Origin: Bremia lactucae
Lineage: Eukaryota; Oomycota; Peronosporomycetes; Peronosporales; Peronosporaceae
Length of the DNA: 64,000 nt
Reading direction: 5' to 3'
Assembly (NCBI RefSeq): GCF_004359215.1
Contig: NC_090620.1
Span: 939,370-1,003,369, forward strand
Under the pieces are notes generated by a model. The model saw nothing but the letters and a program-made list of their open reading frames with translations, searched no databases and was not told the DNA's origin. The stretch's first letter is position 1. Each line of letters begins with the position of its first letter. Position numbers and translations under genes: made by a program. Positions 43,478 through 54,191 of the stretch are shown here, piece after piece.

Positions 43478-44636
43478 TTGCGATACACACAGATGTCGGA
43501 AGCTCGCCTAACCAATGCTCAACGCCTGCAAATTTGCAAACTCAAGGATGCCAATCGCAGCATGAGCCAGCAGGCTTTGGCTGCCTGGGCGACAAAGGAG
43601 TTCAACCTCACTAAGAGCGTGACTCAGGCTTCTTTCAGCAACATCACCAAGAAACGTGCTGAGCTGGAGGCAGTGGCAACGCCACAATCTCCGTGCTATC
43701 CACATAAACCGATCCTCTTTCGCCGTGGATGTGGATAGCACGGAGATTGTGGCGTTGCTGGATTTTGATGTGGAGGCTTTGAACGAGGCTTTACATGAGC
43801 TGAAGACGGTTATTGCTGGGTACTCTCTCCTTGATGCGTACAACATGGATGAGACTGGTAATTTTGGTTTTGCCTTTGTTTCAAATGGTTTACCCTTGCT
43901 GACCTAGCTTTCGCAAGACTTTTTACACCATGACACCTGATTGGACGATCGCTCAGGCGGAGGTTGACGGGCACAAAAAGTATAAGGATAAATTGATCTC
44001 CATTTGTATTTCCACGCGAATTAAGCACTGATACCTGCCATACAGACACGCATCACCGTAGCTTTCACAGTGAATACTAATAAGTCTAATAAGCTCCAGC
44101 CATTCCTCATCGGACGAGCCAAAAACCGCTGTGAATTAACAAGAAGACAGGAGAGCAGTTGGGATTTCTTTACAGGAACAACGTGAAAGCATGGATGATC
44201 GGAAAGTTTTCAGGAATGGCTCCTCAATGTTGACGAAGCTATGAAGGTCCTTATGCCTAGGGATTTGCCTGTTAATCTTGCAAACATCCGGCAAGTGCTT
44301 TAGGATCAAGACAGGAAGGTCCTCCTCTTGATTGACAATGCGCCATCCCACATTGTGAAAGACCTGCAGCTGACCAACGTCAAGGTTCAGCCCCTTGCGC
44401 CCAACGCGACCGCGAAAGTTCAACCAATAGATGTCGGCATAATTGCCGCTTTTAAGAGGCGTTACCGGTGCTACATTCTTCGGTATGCTCTGGATTGCGA
44501 CGAACACGGCGAGGTTGGCAAGACTTACAAAGTTACCAGCTTACAGCCAGGACACAGTGCAGGAGGGGAAGGGATCGAAGGAGCTGCAGCAGAGAAGGAT
44601 GCAATTAAAACAGATTTACCAAGCCCGAGAAGATAA
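43478..44636 (+). pseudogene. Pogo/CENP-B-like DDE transposase, degenerate
   Basis: N-terminal helix-turn-helix: RLTNAQRLQICKLKDANRSM with SQQALAAWATKEFNLTKSVT (CENP-B N type). A foldback insertion then stops the frame. Coding resumes in another frame at about 43735 with STEIVALLDFDVEALNEALH and DAYNMDETGNFGF, the first catalytic aspartate motif of DDE_1 (pogo/Tigger/jerky). The second appears as LLLIDNAPSHIV (about 44320-44355), followed by LAPNATAKVQPIDVGIIAAF. About 450 bp between these are decayed. Cut-and-paste transposase of the Tc1/mariner superfamily; inactive here. Confidence 0.85.
43677..43757. repeat. 29-bp perfect inverted repeat inside the transposase
   Basis: Left arm 43677-43705 (CAACGCCACAATCTCCGTGC...), right arm 43729-43757 its exact reverse complement, loop 23 nt. 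The right arm is collinear with transposase coding sequence; the left arm is a reversed extra copy. Confidence 0.95.
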
Positions 44637-45239
44637 CCACCTTACGTAGTGCCTCCAACTTGCTTGATCTTTCCCAGGAAACACTTCGTTCTGCCCAAAA
44701 GCTTCTCCGCAGCCTTCAGGCTCATATTCGCAGTGCCAACACCACACAATCCACCATTAACGCTTGGCTCAAATAGGTTTCCTCATTTTCTTATAAAATC
44801 TCCCTTTATAAACTTATATCTGGCTTGTCGTCTATTAGTTATAAGTTAGCGACCATAGAACGATCACGGTGAACGTTAAATCCTATAAGCTAGCGGAAGT
44901 TCTAAGTTTTCGGGGATAAGTTATCAGAGTGAGGACTGTACGACGAAATTTACGTTTACTCAAGAGCATGCATGTCATTTATTATTTAGCAGACTGCATT
45001 TGTCACATTTTAAGAAAAGAGCTTAGGACAGATCCAATTTTTTAGGTCTCTTCTCGCTCGTGATCTAGATAAAGGCTTGGATTGCATCATTGATCGTGGA
45101 GAAATATCAGACGGGGCCAAAGTACAGTAGAACCCCTCACATTTTATGCGGTTTGGCCCAAAAGCGTTTTGTAAGGTATAATGAATTATAAGGTACAAGG
45201 GTTTTCAAGGTTAAGCTGTTGAGACAGCAGCATGTCTGT
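44637..45239. other. Non-coding stretch
   Basis: No gene. CAGTAGAACCCCTCACATTT at about 45125 resembles the start of pogo-type terminal repeats, but no partner is visible, so it is not called. Confidence 0.35.
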
Positions 45240-45732
45240 TGTAATGGGGCACACATCGGTTGGAGAACCGTTGTTGTGGTACATTTACTTTATGGTCAAA
45301 ATACCCTTTTATCTAATTTTAAAATAGTAAAAGGGAGTTACATTAATCCCATTTATTATGAGTAACAAAGGTGGTCGCCGCCAGATATATATCTGGCGGC
45401 CGATTTCTATTTTAAATTAGCTAGGGTAAGGTTTTTATATTTAAAAATTAAATAAAGTGGAATTCCCGTCTTGATCTTAAAGCGTTAAGTGCCTTCCTAA
45501 GGCTTGCGCATTGACCTGAAGGAGATAGAAGCCTTTCGAAGGTATAACCTCGTGGGCACTAGTTGCCACTTGGTTCTACGAACCCCCGAATCCCTTGTGC
45601 TAAGATTCCTCAAGCTTTAATAGCTTGTACGACTCCCTGGGTTGTTAAACCCGTTAGTTCAATAGAACTAAGTCACTTTCTGAGTCTGAAAGTCTTCCTC
45701 TGACTTTAGGAGCGAGGTAGCTCCGCTACACC
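45240..45732 (+). repeat. LTR family C, 5' LTR of C4
   Basis: 493 bp, TGTAATGGGGCACACATCGG to GGTAGCTCCGCTACA; closest relative of 14278-14763. Confidence 0.9.
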
Positions 45733-45790
45733 TGGTAGCACTTGTAGTCAATCTACGCCTGAGTCTTTACAAGACTAATTTCTCACGAAA

Positions 45791-46735
45791 ATGGAAGAAG
45801 TTCCAGAGCTGTCAGAAGCGCAACGCGCCGCTTATGACAAGCTCAAAACTTTATTTAGGCGGTGAGCACGTGGAATTTATTATCTCCCAGGGACCAGAGG
45901 TCCTGCATGCAAAGCTTGAAGCCTTAATGCGATACGAAGCCTGCCTGATCGGTTAGCCCTCTAGCTGTAAATGTGAAGACATTTTAGGGAAAAGAGGGAG
46001 AAAGTCTTCCTTTTTAGATTAAGCAGATGGAGATGTCCATTGATTCCGCCTTGTTCTTAACAGAACGGCAAAAGGTGGCTATGACAATTTCCAAACTTAG
46101 AGGTAGAGCCATGGAGTGGGCACTATCGTGCAGCACGTCCATAAACGACGCTTTTCCCTCATGGTATTCGCTGAAATAGCAAATGACCAGCATGTTTGCA
46201 CCGTCTGATCAGGCTTTTCGCATGCGATCACGGCTCCTAGCGACTAAACAGGGTAAACGAACCCTAGGAGACTTTGTCCAGGAGTTGAGAACTCTCATTG
46301 CATCTATGCATCAAGACCCGGTGCAAGAAGCAATTAAAGTGACCATCTTTATGGGGGGTCTTAATGAGGGAGCTGCCCGGACGAAATTATTCCGAACAAG
46401 CTCTTCAAGCACATAGGGTCCGTCTAATAGAGCGGAACCTATGGATTTAATCCTCGTTGAGGAAGAAGAAGAGGCTCTATAAGCTGTGGAAGGAGAAGAT
46501 GCTCTATAAGCTGTGGAACAACATAAGACCATTCGTAGATGTTTTATGTGCGGAAGCACGAAACATTTACGTACGGCCTGTCCCCTACGAAATATGCGTA
46601 AAGCTCGAAAGAGCTCAACTCCGACCTATACCAGAGATCTGGTACGATGCGAGAAAACGTCGATACCCAGTAGGTGCGGGGCGCCCTACTGGAGAAGACG
46701 TAGGCTCTGTTGAACCTCCAGGAGGTGAGAATTGA
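45791..46735 (+). pseudogene. C4 gag
   Basis: [20 protein letters not shown] start. A frameshift near 45860 and a deletion of about 90 bp relative to C1 follow. Then FAPSDQAFRMRSRLLATKQG (46183) and the knuckle CFMCGSTKHLRTAC (about 46542-46580). A deletion removes part of the region 15490-15600 of C1. Not translatable as one protein. Confidence 0.8.
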
Positions 46736-46759
46736 CTGAACCTAGCCCGAATTAGCTCG

Positions 46760-47142
46760 ATGCTCAATGGCACGGGGCGGGAGTGCAAGCCTGGCTTGCT
46801 AGTCGCTCAAGCGACTGTAAAGGGCTTTGATAAGCCGTGGTCAATTTCAATTGACTCAGGAGCGTCTTGCAATTATGCTCGACGCCTTTCCCTTGAAGGA
46901 AGTCAACAGTACGTTGAGGTGCTTAGAGCGCATGAAGGTGATACAATTACTGTTCGCTTAGCGACTGGGACTCGTGTCACTGTTCCCAAAGTTCCATTGA
47001 ACTTAGGTATAAAGTTTCTGGACTTTGATAGTATGGAACGCTGTCTCGTCCTTGATTTGGATTCGAGATGTGATCTCATCCTTGGTATGGCCTGGCTAGA
47101 AGACCATGAGCCATGGATCGATTGGAGACCTAATACCTTGAA
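46760..47142 (+). pseudogene. C4 protease, truncated by LTR B
   Basis: VKGFDKPWSISIDSGASCNY carries the DSGA active site; the frame is open through LDSRCDLILGMAWLEDHEPW to DWRPNTLN at 47142, where LTR B begins. Here the tryptophan that is a stop codon in C1 is intact (HEPWIDW). Confidence 0.85.
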
Positions 47143-47598
47143 TGTAACGGTGCACTACGACTTGTACTGCTTCAGTACAAGTCCACTTCGCACTGCTTCA
47201 GTTGCGAGTGGTGCCTTACGTTATTTCACGTACACTAGTACGTGCAGAGAAAGACTTCTCTTCAAGGTAACCTACTTTAAGAGGGTTAAATGAAAACTGT
47301 ATTAATATAATTAAGTATCTCTTCTATCTATCTTGTAAATGCTAACTTAATTATAATCTAATACTAAACATGCAATTGAATTCTAATCTTATCTTATCTT
47401 ATCTGTATCTCTCTTTTGTTTATCTCTACAGCTGATTAGTCTGCGGAATAAATAGATATAATGGTCTATACCTATTTATGGATAAGAATTCTGAACATTA
47501 CTATATAAAGTGATATCCTCTAAATATCTACCTTTTAGATAATATATTAATTAACAACCTTTAAGTGGTAATTTCATGTAACGACACACCCCGTTACA
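47143..47598 (-). repeat. LTR family B inside C4
   Basis: 456 bp, TGTAACGGTGCACTACGACT to CACACCCCGTTACA. TCACCCCTTAAA follows, which on the minus strand is the purine-rich end before a 3' LTR, so this is the 3' LTR of a minus-strand element with a little internal sequence. Flanks TTGAA and TCACC do not match. Confidence 0.8.
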
Positions 47599-47693
47599 TC
47601 ACCCCTTAAACGGCAATCACTCTGACTTTCACTGGATGGAGTGGTCACTATGTGACCACTTCATGTAAAAACGAGGTTGATTGATCAGACCCA

Positions 47694-48993
47694 TCATTTT
47701 AAATTCCACCGCATGAAGAACCAGCTCATGCGGGGTGTTGATAGTTGATCAACGTTTCCTTGTGGAGCGTATCCAGAACCACCGTGATGTGAAGGGGCAG
47801 CGAACGAGTTATCTTGTTCGCTGGCGCGGTTATCCACCTTCACATGACAGCTGGGAGCCTCGTTACCAGCTGGTTGCTGACATTGAGGGCCTCGTCCGTC
47901 AGTATGACGAGACCCATCCGATGGTTTAGAAAGCCCATCGGAAAACACGCGCATGTAAATCGATTGCAAAACGTCAACCGCATCCCGTATCTCAATAGAG
48001 ATGCGAGCCCTTCCCCAAGGCGAAGAAAGGAAATAGAGATTCCCTTTTACCCTCTTCGAGTTTTCAACACAACACGGACAGGGATCGCCCCACGTGAGGC
48101 ATGGAAGCCCAGCCTCACGTGACAACCGAAGCAATTTATACTTCGCACTGGTTGGAGTTCGTTTCTCAAATTTAACGTGAATCGCGTTAAGTCTTTGAAG
48201 CCAGGCCTCGCGCCTAATATCTTTGACATTGCGAAGGAACGCGCTCCAGGCTTGCATAAGCGAGACTTTATCTCGCTTATTGTTGCCACTAAACCAGCGA
48301 TGCTTAAGAAAATCGAGATGAAAATCTTCCTCAGCGCGAAAGTTCTTCGCGCTGGGATCAAGGCCATGTAGCTTTGTCGCAATAAATAAATAATATTTAT
48401 TGTGAGGAGTAGTTTCTCCAGACAAGCTATTGATGAGCCTTTTGTGGCAAAAGCCACGGTTTCTTTTCAGGAGCGAGATTAGACTTTTTACTGTCTTCAT
48501 TCCCCTGAGTGATACCCACTGAAGCAGGGGTACCACAAGAACTTTTATAACGATGGCTTACGCGATCGTCATCACCTTGCACATAAACACGTGCAGGTGA
48601 CGGTACGGGAGACGGAACAGGCGACGAGGGATCATCCTCATCGTCGGAACCAAAAAGACTATTAACTCGTCGATCAGAGTGAGCCTTCTCATTCGAAGAC
48701 TCATAGTCAGCCGCCTGACGGGTATCAGGCGACTGTTCCATTCTCCCCGAGTCGGCCACTTTATCCGACTCGCACTCGTAGTCGACCTCCAAAGAGGGGT
48801 CGTATTCACGTGGTGAATCACCAGGCGCACCCGCAACATCTAGTGTTGCGCGAGTGGAAGATACTACGGCAGACGGAACGTCTGCCGCAAGAGATAAAAG
48901 TGCGTCACCCGCGGCTGCACGAACCGCAGCCGAAGACGCAGCTTTCGGGCCCCTCCTGCGCTGCTTGATGCGTGAGGGAACCTTCAGTTTCAC
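47694..48993 (-). CDS. C4 antisense ORF (aORF-C), conserved core protein
   Basis: Two overlapping minus-strand frames, 48993-48427 (188 codons) and 48536-47694 (280 codons), offset by one frameshift. The first is low-complexity: basic start KLKVPSRIKQRRRGP, Ala-rich, then acidic Ser/Pro (SLFGSDDEDDPSSPVPSPVP). The second holds the conserved core: DFLKHRWFSGNNKRDK (residues 74-90), REAWLQRLNA (109-118), FEKRT (123-127), and PCLTWGDPCPCC (145-156), possibly metal binding; genome positions about 48302-48069. Its end runs antisense through the chromodomain. The same core is present antisense in A2, A3 and A4. I do not recognise the family. It is the best preserved copy, but the frameshift means it is probably not functional as it stands. 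Confidence 0.6.
47735..47929 (+). pseudogene. C4 chromodomain (end of pol)
   Basis: VDQRFLVERIQNHRDVKGQR, TSYLVRWRGYPPSHDSWEPR and YQLVADIEGLVRQYDETHP. All three aromatic-cage type positions of a chromodomain are plausible, and this is the best preserved chromodomain in the window. The upstream integrase is missing. Confidence 0.85.
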
Positions 48994-49424
48994 GTGAAGA
49001 AACTTTTAAAGCGACGTCGTCGTAATGGCCAATACCAGTATTTGGTAAAGTGGCTGGGATACCTCTCTTCTGAAAACTCTTGGGAGTTTGAGGTGCCTCT
49101 TCGGCAAGATTGCCCGTACGCTGTTGACGTTTTTGAGCGCCAAGATCAGGGTTAACTCGCGTCAAACGACGCTAATACCAGTATAATGGGATTTCGTGGA
49201 TCTAACGCCTCAGTGCGGCTTGGAATTTATGGTTGCACGGTCAACCGAAGCAGTGAATATCGGCTAGAACTTTCTTCATTTTGTGGCATTAATGCCGAAC
49301 GTAACTGGCCTTTGGCCTTAAGTTTGACGAAATCGAAGCGAAGCTTCCGTTCCAAACGAACATCAGCCACATCCGCAGACTCTCTAATATATCAAATCTT
49401 GGGGAGGCGGCGGGCCCGATGGAC

Positions 49425-50015
49425 CTAGTTCTCGAACGAAGCGTCGCTTTCGCTTTTAGATTCGTTTGGAATCAAAATGATTGGAATTTCCCTTATTGAG
49501 ATCACCAAAGCCCCACGGGCCTGATCAAGTAGACGCGCCAAATATTGGCTTCGCCTCACTATCTTAGGCGTAAGGTATCGCTGATGAAGATCGTTGCGAG
49601 CAGCGATCCCCTCCGGCGTCGTCGCCGGGTCACCTGAGGTCCAGATGACCAAACTGTGACCCGCAATCTCTTGAGGCGCTCTTCCGCACTAAGCGAAGGG
49701 AATCTATGTTCACTATGAGCTTTAGCTTTCGCAATCTCGGCAGCTCGACGACGAGCTTGTTCCTCTGTGAGGATTGCCTGCTCTTGCTCTCCATTGAGCG
49801 GATTCGTAATGATGTTGGACTCAGGGTCCTGTGTCCTGCTCAATGCAGACATCAGCTGCACCACATTCTGAGAACGAATTCGGGGCTTGCTGACGATCAT
49901 TCGCAGAAAATGGCGAGAGAACGGCGCTCTTTCTCCTTATTCTCCGATTGAGAGTGGCTTTCAAAGTCCACCATTCCCTCATCGTCGAGGAAGGTGCTAA
50001 GAGTCTGTGACTCAC
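49425..50015 (-). pseudogene. C4 second antisense coding region
   Basis: Minus strand 49900-49559 reads SKPRIRSQNVVQLMSALSRT, then TEEQARRRAAEIAKAKAHSE and HRFPSLSAEERLKRLRVTVW. One frameshift near 49630 leads into DPATTPEGIAARNDLHQRYL, then KIVRRSQYLARLLDQARGAL and a stop at 49425. It reads like a helical, basic protein. It may be the 5' part of the same antisense gene as 48993-47694; the sequence between (49000-49420) is decayed. No family recognised. Confidence 0.45.
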
Positions 50016-50125
50016 GCTTGGTCGTCGAGGGACAAAGAAAAGAAAATCACAACCGAACGGTTAGCTGTTTAGGTTCCAACCTCAAAGAGGAAATTAAGCG
50101 AATGTTGTCACTCAGTGTCAGCAGT

Positions 50126-50604
50126 CTGATGGGGGAGGGTACACATCGGTTGGAGAACCGTTGTTGTGGTACATTTACTTAATGGCAAAACACCCTTTCA
50201 TCTAATTTTAAAATATTAAGTTATATTACTCCCATTTATTTTTGGTAACAAATGTGGTCGCCGCCAGATATAAATCTGGCGGCCGAAGTCTATTTTAAGA
50301 TAGCTAGGGTAAGGCTTTAGATTTAAATAATTAAATAACCCTCTTTTGATCTTAAAGCGTTAAGTGCCTTTCTAAGGCTTGCGCATTGATCTGTAAGAGA
50401 TAGAAATCTTTTTAAGGTATACCTCTTGGGCACTACTTGCCACTGGTTCTACAAACCCCTGAATCCCTTGAACTAGGACCTAATTTAGCTTTAATAGCTT
50501 GTACGACTCCCTGAGCTGTTAAATCCATTTGTTCAATAGAACTAAGTGACTTTCTGAGTCTGAAAGTCTTCCTCTGACCTTAGGAGCGAAGTAGCTCCGC
50601 TCCA
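50126..50604 (+). repeat. LTR family C, 3' LTR of C4
   Basis: Preceded by the purine tract GATGGGGGAGGG. Runs from ACACATCGGTTGGAGAACCG to GAAGTAGCTCCGCT, where the last few bases (ACA) are replaced by A2 gag sequence. Confidence 0.8.
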
Positions 50605-50639
50605 TAAATGCTGCGAATGGACCGACACTTTCTCGTCGA

Positions 50640-52753
50640 CCCGAAAGCTTAAAGATCGAAATTTTTAAGTTTAAGGCAGTCGAAGTCGACTCTTTTTTAG
50701 ATGGTTCGTCGAGTTAGACGACGGCATTGAAGCTCGCAGTATCAGTGACGATGCGACGAAACTGAAATTTGGCATGTCCAACTTAGCCGGACGTGCCAAA
50801 TCTTGAGCCTTGGGCTCAAACTTCACGACTAATTAGTCTTCAGGCTGAATGAGGTCTTTAAATCTAGGCTCAGACAAACATTTAAGCCGCCACGTGCTGA
50901 GTTCAGGGCTCGAGCCGAGCTCTTGGATTTGAAGCAGGGAAAGCGTGACATTCACGCGTAAGCTCAATACACACGATACCTGGTCAGTTGTATCGACAGT
51001 TATCCATTTGATGAACAAACACAGGTAACTGTGTTTATTAAAGATCTTGCAGACGGACCTGTTAAGACCCACCTGTTCCGGCTAGAATTAACGTCACTTG
51101 ATTTAGCTATCTCTACAGCGGAACAGGAGAACTTCAGCCTGAAACAGGCTTTTGTCCACTCGGGTGCATATCGTCCACGAGACGACAAGAAAAAGGAGGT
51201 CAAGAACCGATGGATCTCTCGTATGTAGAGAGCGAGAAACCTCGCTCTCCAAGTTACAAATGATTACAAAAATGTAATCGTTGTCAGTGACGGGCCACTA
51301 CGCCAGTGCCCAAAAACACTGAGCGAAAAGACAGACCTCTCACTAGGAACAGCGGTAGGACGCGGATCTGACGCTGTTGCAAAATCGCAACGACGAGGCG
51401 GCCTCGTCAAAAAACGGTCAGGGTCAGTAGGCGTAGAGCGCCCTACTGATCCAGCAACGTCAAACGAATTTGCAGGCATTTTGACGGAAGTTGCTCCTTA
51501 CACACAAACATTGTGTGTAACTGCCCCTGGGGATGAGGTTAACCTCATCACCTTGAAAAGAAAGTGTCAAAAAATAAGTTAGGTTGCCACTTAAGTCCCC
51601 AGTCGATTGCGGGGCGTCGAACAATTTTATTCGACGCCAATCGCTAGAAGATCGCAGACTCAAATTTATTGAGCGCGATATCCCTATAACGAGGATGACA
51701 GTGCGCCTAGCGACAGGCGCATCTATAACAGTAAAGAACTGTGAAGTTGGTATTTAATACACGTTAAAGTGTAAACAGTACGATGAGGATTTCATCGTAC
51801 TAGATTTAATTGAAAAATTTGATGTCATCCTTGGATCACCATGGCTTAGAAAGTACGAGCCATGTACAAATTGGCAGGCATCAAGCCGTGACGATGCCTG
51901 TCTCTTGTTCGTCAGATGGCCAACTGATGAATGTCTTGGAGCGCACAAGCGTGTGGATGTCCTACGAGTGAGTGCGATGGACTCACTTGTGGGTCGGTCG
52001 TTAAGATGACTGCATTAGACCTCATGTGTGAATACACAACACACTGTGGAGTTAGATACCGACGGCTGTTCACATGCACAGGCAGCGTAGATGGTCCACC
52101 ATTGTGACGCGAAAATAATTACTGACGGCTATGCACAAGCACAGGCAGCGTCGAAGATTGACCACTCGAATAAGTTGAGTGGTACGAAACAAGGATGCTT
52201 GTTTGAGAAGCAACATCCAAGAAAGTCTTAAACGCCCGTCTATAAGAGACAGTGCGAAAGTCCTAGATCGACTGGAGAGTCGATCGTAGATGATCTTACT
52301 GTGGTAGCGCAATCACAGCTAGAGGCAGTTGGAGATTCCAAATATTTTCTGCGGGCATAAGCCCCCGGAACCTGTGGTCAAAGGTTCTTAGGTACCTTTA
52401 GAATAAATTTTCAAAGAAGAAACTAGGACAATAAATGTCGTAGTAAACTATAGATCAAGTGTAGGCGCTAATACACTTGATCTTATAGCGCCTCCGATGT
52501 TAGCTTCGGAGATAACTCAATTGCCAACCTTTGAACTGAAACGGTCCTTACGTGATCTGCGTTGTGGCAAAGTCAAGCAAATCTGCGTACTTGTCACAGA
52601 TGACAACTACGTAGCCAATATTCGTTCGGCAATATTATTTAACGGGTTCTCAGCAGCTCACCTATGGACGAAAGTTTCCTCGATAAAAAGACTCGGATTG
52701 AACGTTTTACATCCCAATCCTGGGAGTCTTTGGAGACAAATCCTATCTATAAA
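50640..52753 (+). pseudogene. A2 gag, protease end and linker
   Basis: Gag reads FKPPRAEFRARAELLDLKQG then KRDIHA, TAA (50959-50961), AQYTRYLVSCIDSYPFDEQT; from 51031 VFIKDLADGPVKTHLFRLEL. A knuckle remnant lies at 51265-51300. The protease end KFDVILGSPWLRKYEP is at about 51820-51865. The linker ends ERFTSQSWESLETNPIY just before the solo LTR. Confidence 0.8.
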
Positions 52754-53180
52754 TGTAACGCGTTGTATCGCTACATGAAATTAACACTTAAAGGTTGTCA
52801 ATTAAAATATTATCTAAAAGGTAGAATATATTTGGAGAATATTACTATGCATGGTAATATTCTAAAAGCTTATCCATTGGTAGATATAGACCGTTATATC
52901 TACTTTCTCCGCGGTCCAGTCAGCGCTGGACGCGCGCAAATAGAAAGTCAGCTAGGACTTTATTACATGTTTTGTATTAGTTTATAATTAAGTTTGTATT
53001 AAGTAGATAGACAAGAAGAACTTCATTATATTAATACAGTTTTTAATTAACCCTCTTTGAAGCAAGTGTTTTAAAGAGAGTCTTCCTCTGCACGTACTAG
53101 TGTACGTGGCACCACTTGCACTGAGGCAGTGCGAAGTAGACTTGTATTGAAGCAGTACAAGTCAGTAGTGTCCCGTAACA
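52754..53180 (-). repeat. Solo LTR family B inserted in A2
   Basis: 427 bp, inverted relative to the LTR at 4692, from TGTAACGCGTTGTATCGCTA to GTGTCCCGTAACA. Flanks ATAAA (52749-52753) and ATAAG (53181-53185) look like a 5-bp target duplication with one change. Removing the LTR and one flank restores the reading NPIY-K-NLFQYIKFFPEPVPF. Confidence 0.9.
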
Positions 53181-54141
53181 ATAAGAATCTATTCCAATAC
53201 ATAAAATTTTTTCCTGGAACCAGTACCGTTCAAGTTGCCTCAGGATAAAGGCACTCGACACGAAATCGATATAATCCCAAGTTCGAAATACTGTGTCATG
53301 AAGTAACGGCCATTGCGTCGTGAACAATATTAGCCATCAACAAATTCTTTGCCGATCGCTTAGCAGCGGACCATGTGGGGAATCATTTTTCGTAAATAGC
53401 TCTTCGAGCTTCTGTGTGCGTAGAGCAACAGGAAGATGGCGGATTGTGCATACATTCAATAAATTGAGCGCTGCAATGGTACCGACTCAAACGCCAATAC
53501 CACGAAAAGACATAATCATTGATGGTATGTCAAAAAGTACTATGATGGATGGATTCTATCAGATCCTTACGCGTGTACAACACATTCTGTTTACAGCAGT
53601 AAGCACCCAATGGATTCTATCAGATCCTTACGCGTGTACAACACATTCCGTTTACAGCAGTAAGCACCCAAGCGGTATGTTATGGAAGTAGCAAGTCATG
53701 CCACAGGGACTTAGTTATAACCCTGCGACATTTAAAAGATGCGTAACCAATCTGTTGAGATCGGCGCGGGACTTCGCACCGAGTTATTTTGATGACGTCT
53801 TTATTCAAAGCATATCCATGAACGGAAAGTCGAATGTTGAATTACATCGTACCCACGTCAGAAAGGTTCCTACACTTATGTGTAAGCACAAATTGTATGT
53901 AAATCTCAAGAAGTGTATATTAGCTGCAAGCAAAATAATACTTCTTGGGTGCATCGTCAATAAATACGGTGTGCGTTCGGATCCAGAAAAAACCAAGGCG
54001 ATCACCGATTGGCTTGAGCCAGTCGATGTAAAGGGACTTATAAACATCCTCGGCTTAGATGCGTACCTGCACAAATACTCACGCAATTACGCCGAAATGA
54101 CAGTACATCACATCTTTCTTCTTTGTTGTTACAAAATGTAA
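53181..54141 (+). pseudogene. A2 reverse transcriptase
   Basis: FQYIKFFPEPVPFKLPQDKG, DIIPSSKYCVMK, then VRRATGRWRIVHTFNKLSAA (53400), a 61-bp tandem duplication (53549-53670) that shifts the frame, MPQGLSYNPATFKRCVTNLL (53698), the catalytic SYFDDVFIQS, and YGVRSDPEKTKAITDWLEPV. Confidence 0.9.
53549..53670 (+). repeat. 61-bp tandem duplication in A2 RT
   Basis: ATGGATTCTATCAGATCCTT starts at 53549 and at 53610; the two units differ at one base (ACATTCTG against ACATTCCG). Confidence 0.95.
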
Positions 54142-54191
54142 ACGTCATGGAACGCTGATTGTCAGTGTTCCTTGAGGTTATCAAGTAAAGC

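Larger units (their letters stand above)
45240..50604 (+). mobile_element. Family C gypsy element C4, pol core replaced by LTR B
   Basis: LTR 45240-45732, primer site 45735-45743 (TGGTAGCAC), gag, protease to 47142, LTR B with a short 3' internal tail (47143 to about 47730), chromodomain (plus strand), antisense ORFs (minus strand) and a family C LTR at about 50126-50604. RT, RNase H and the integrase core are absent. That both LTRs belong to one element is inferred from order and orientation. Confidence 0.7.

Noticed and set aside
45125..45239. Possible pogo-type terminal repeat CAGTAGAACCCC
   Set aside because: No matching inverted end found in the window and no link to the transposase at 43478.
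48047..48457. 136-codon minus-strand ORF
   Set aside because: Overlaps the antisense core ORF in another frame and lacks the conserved motifs.
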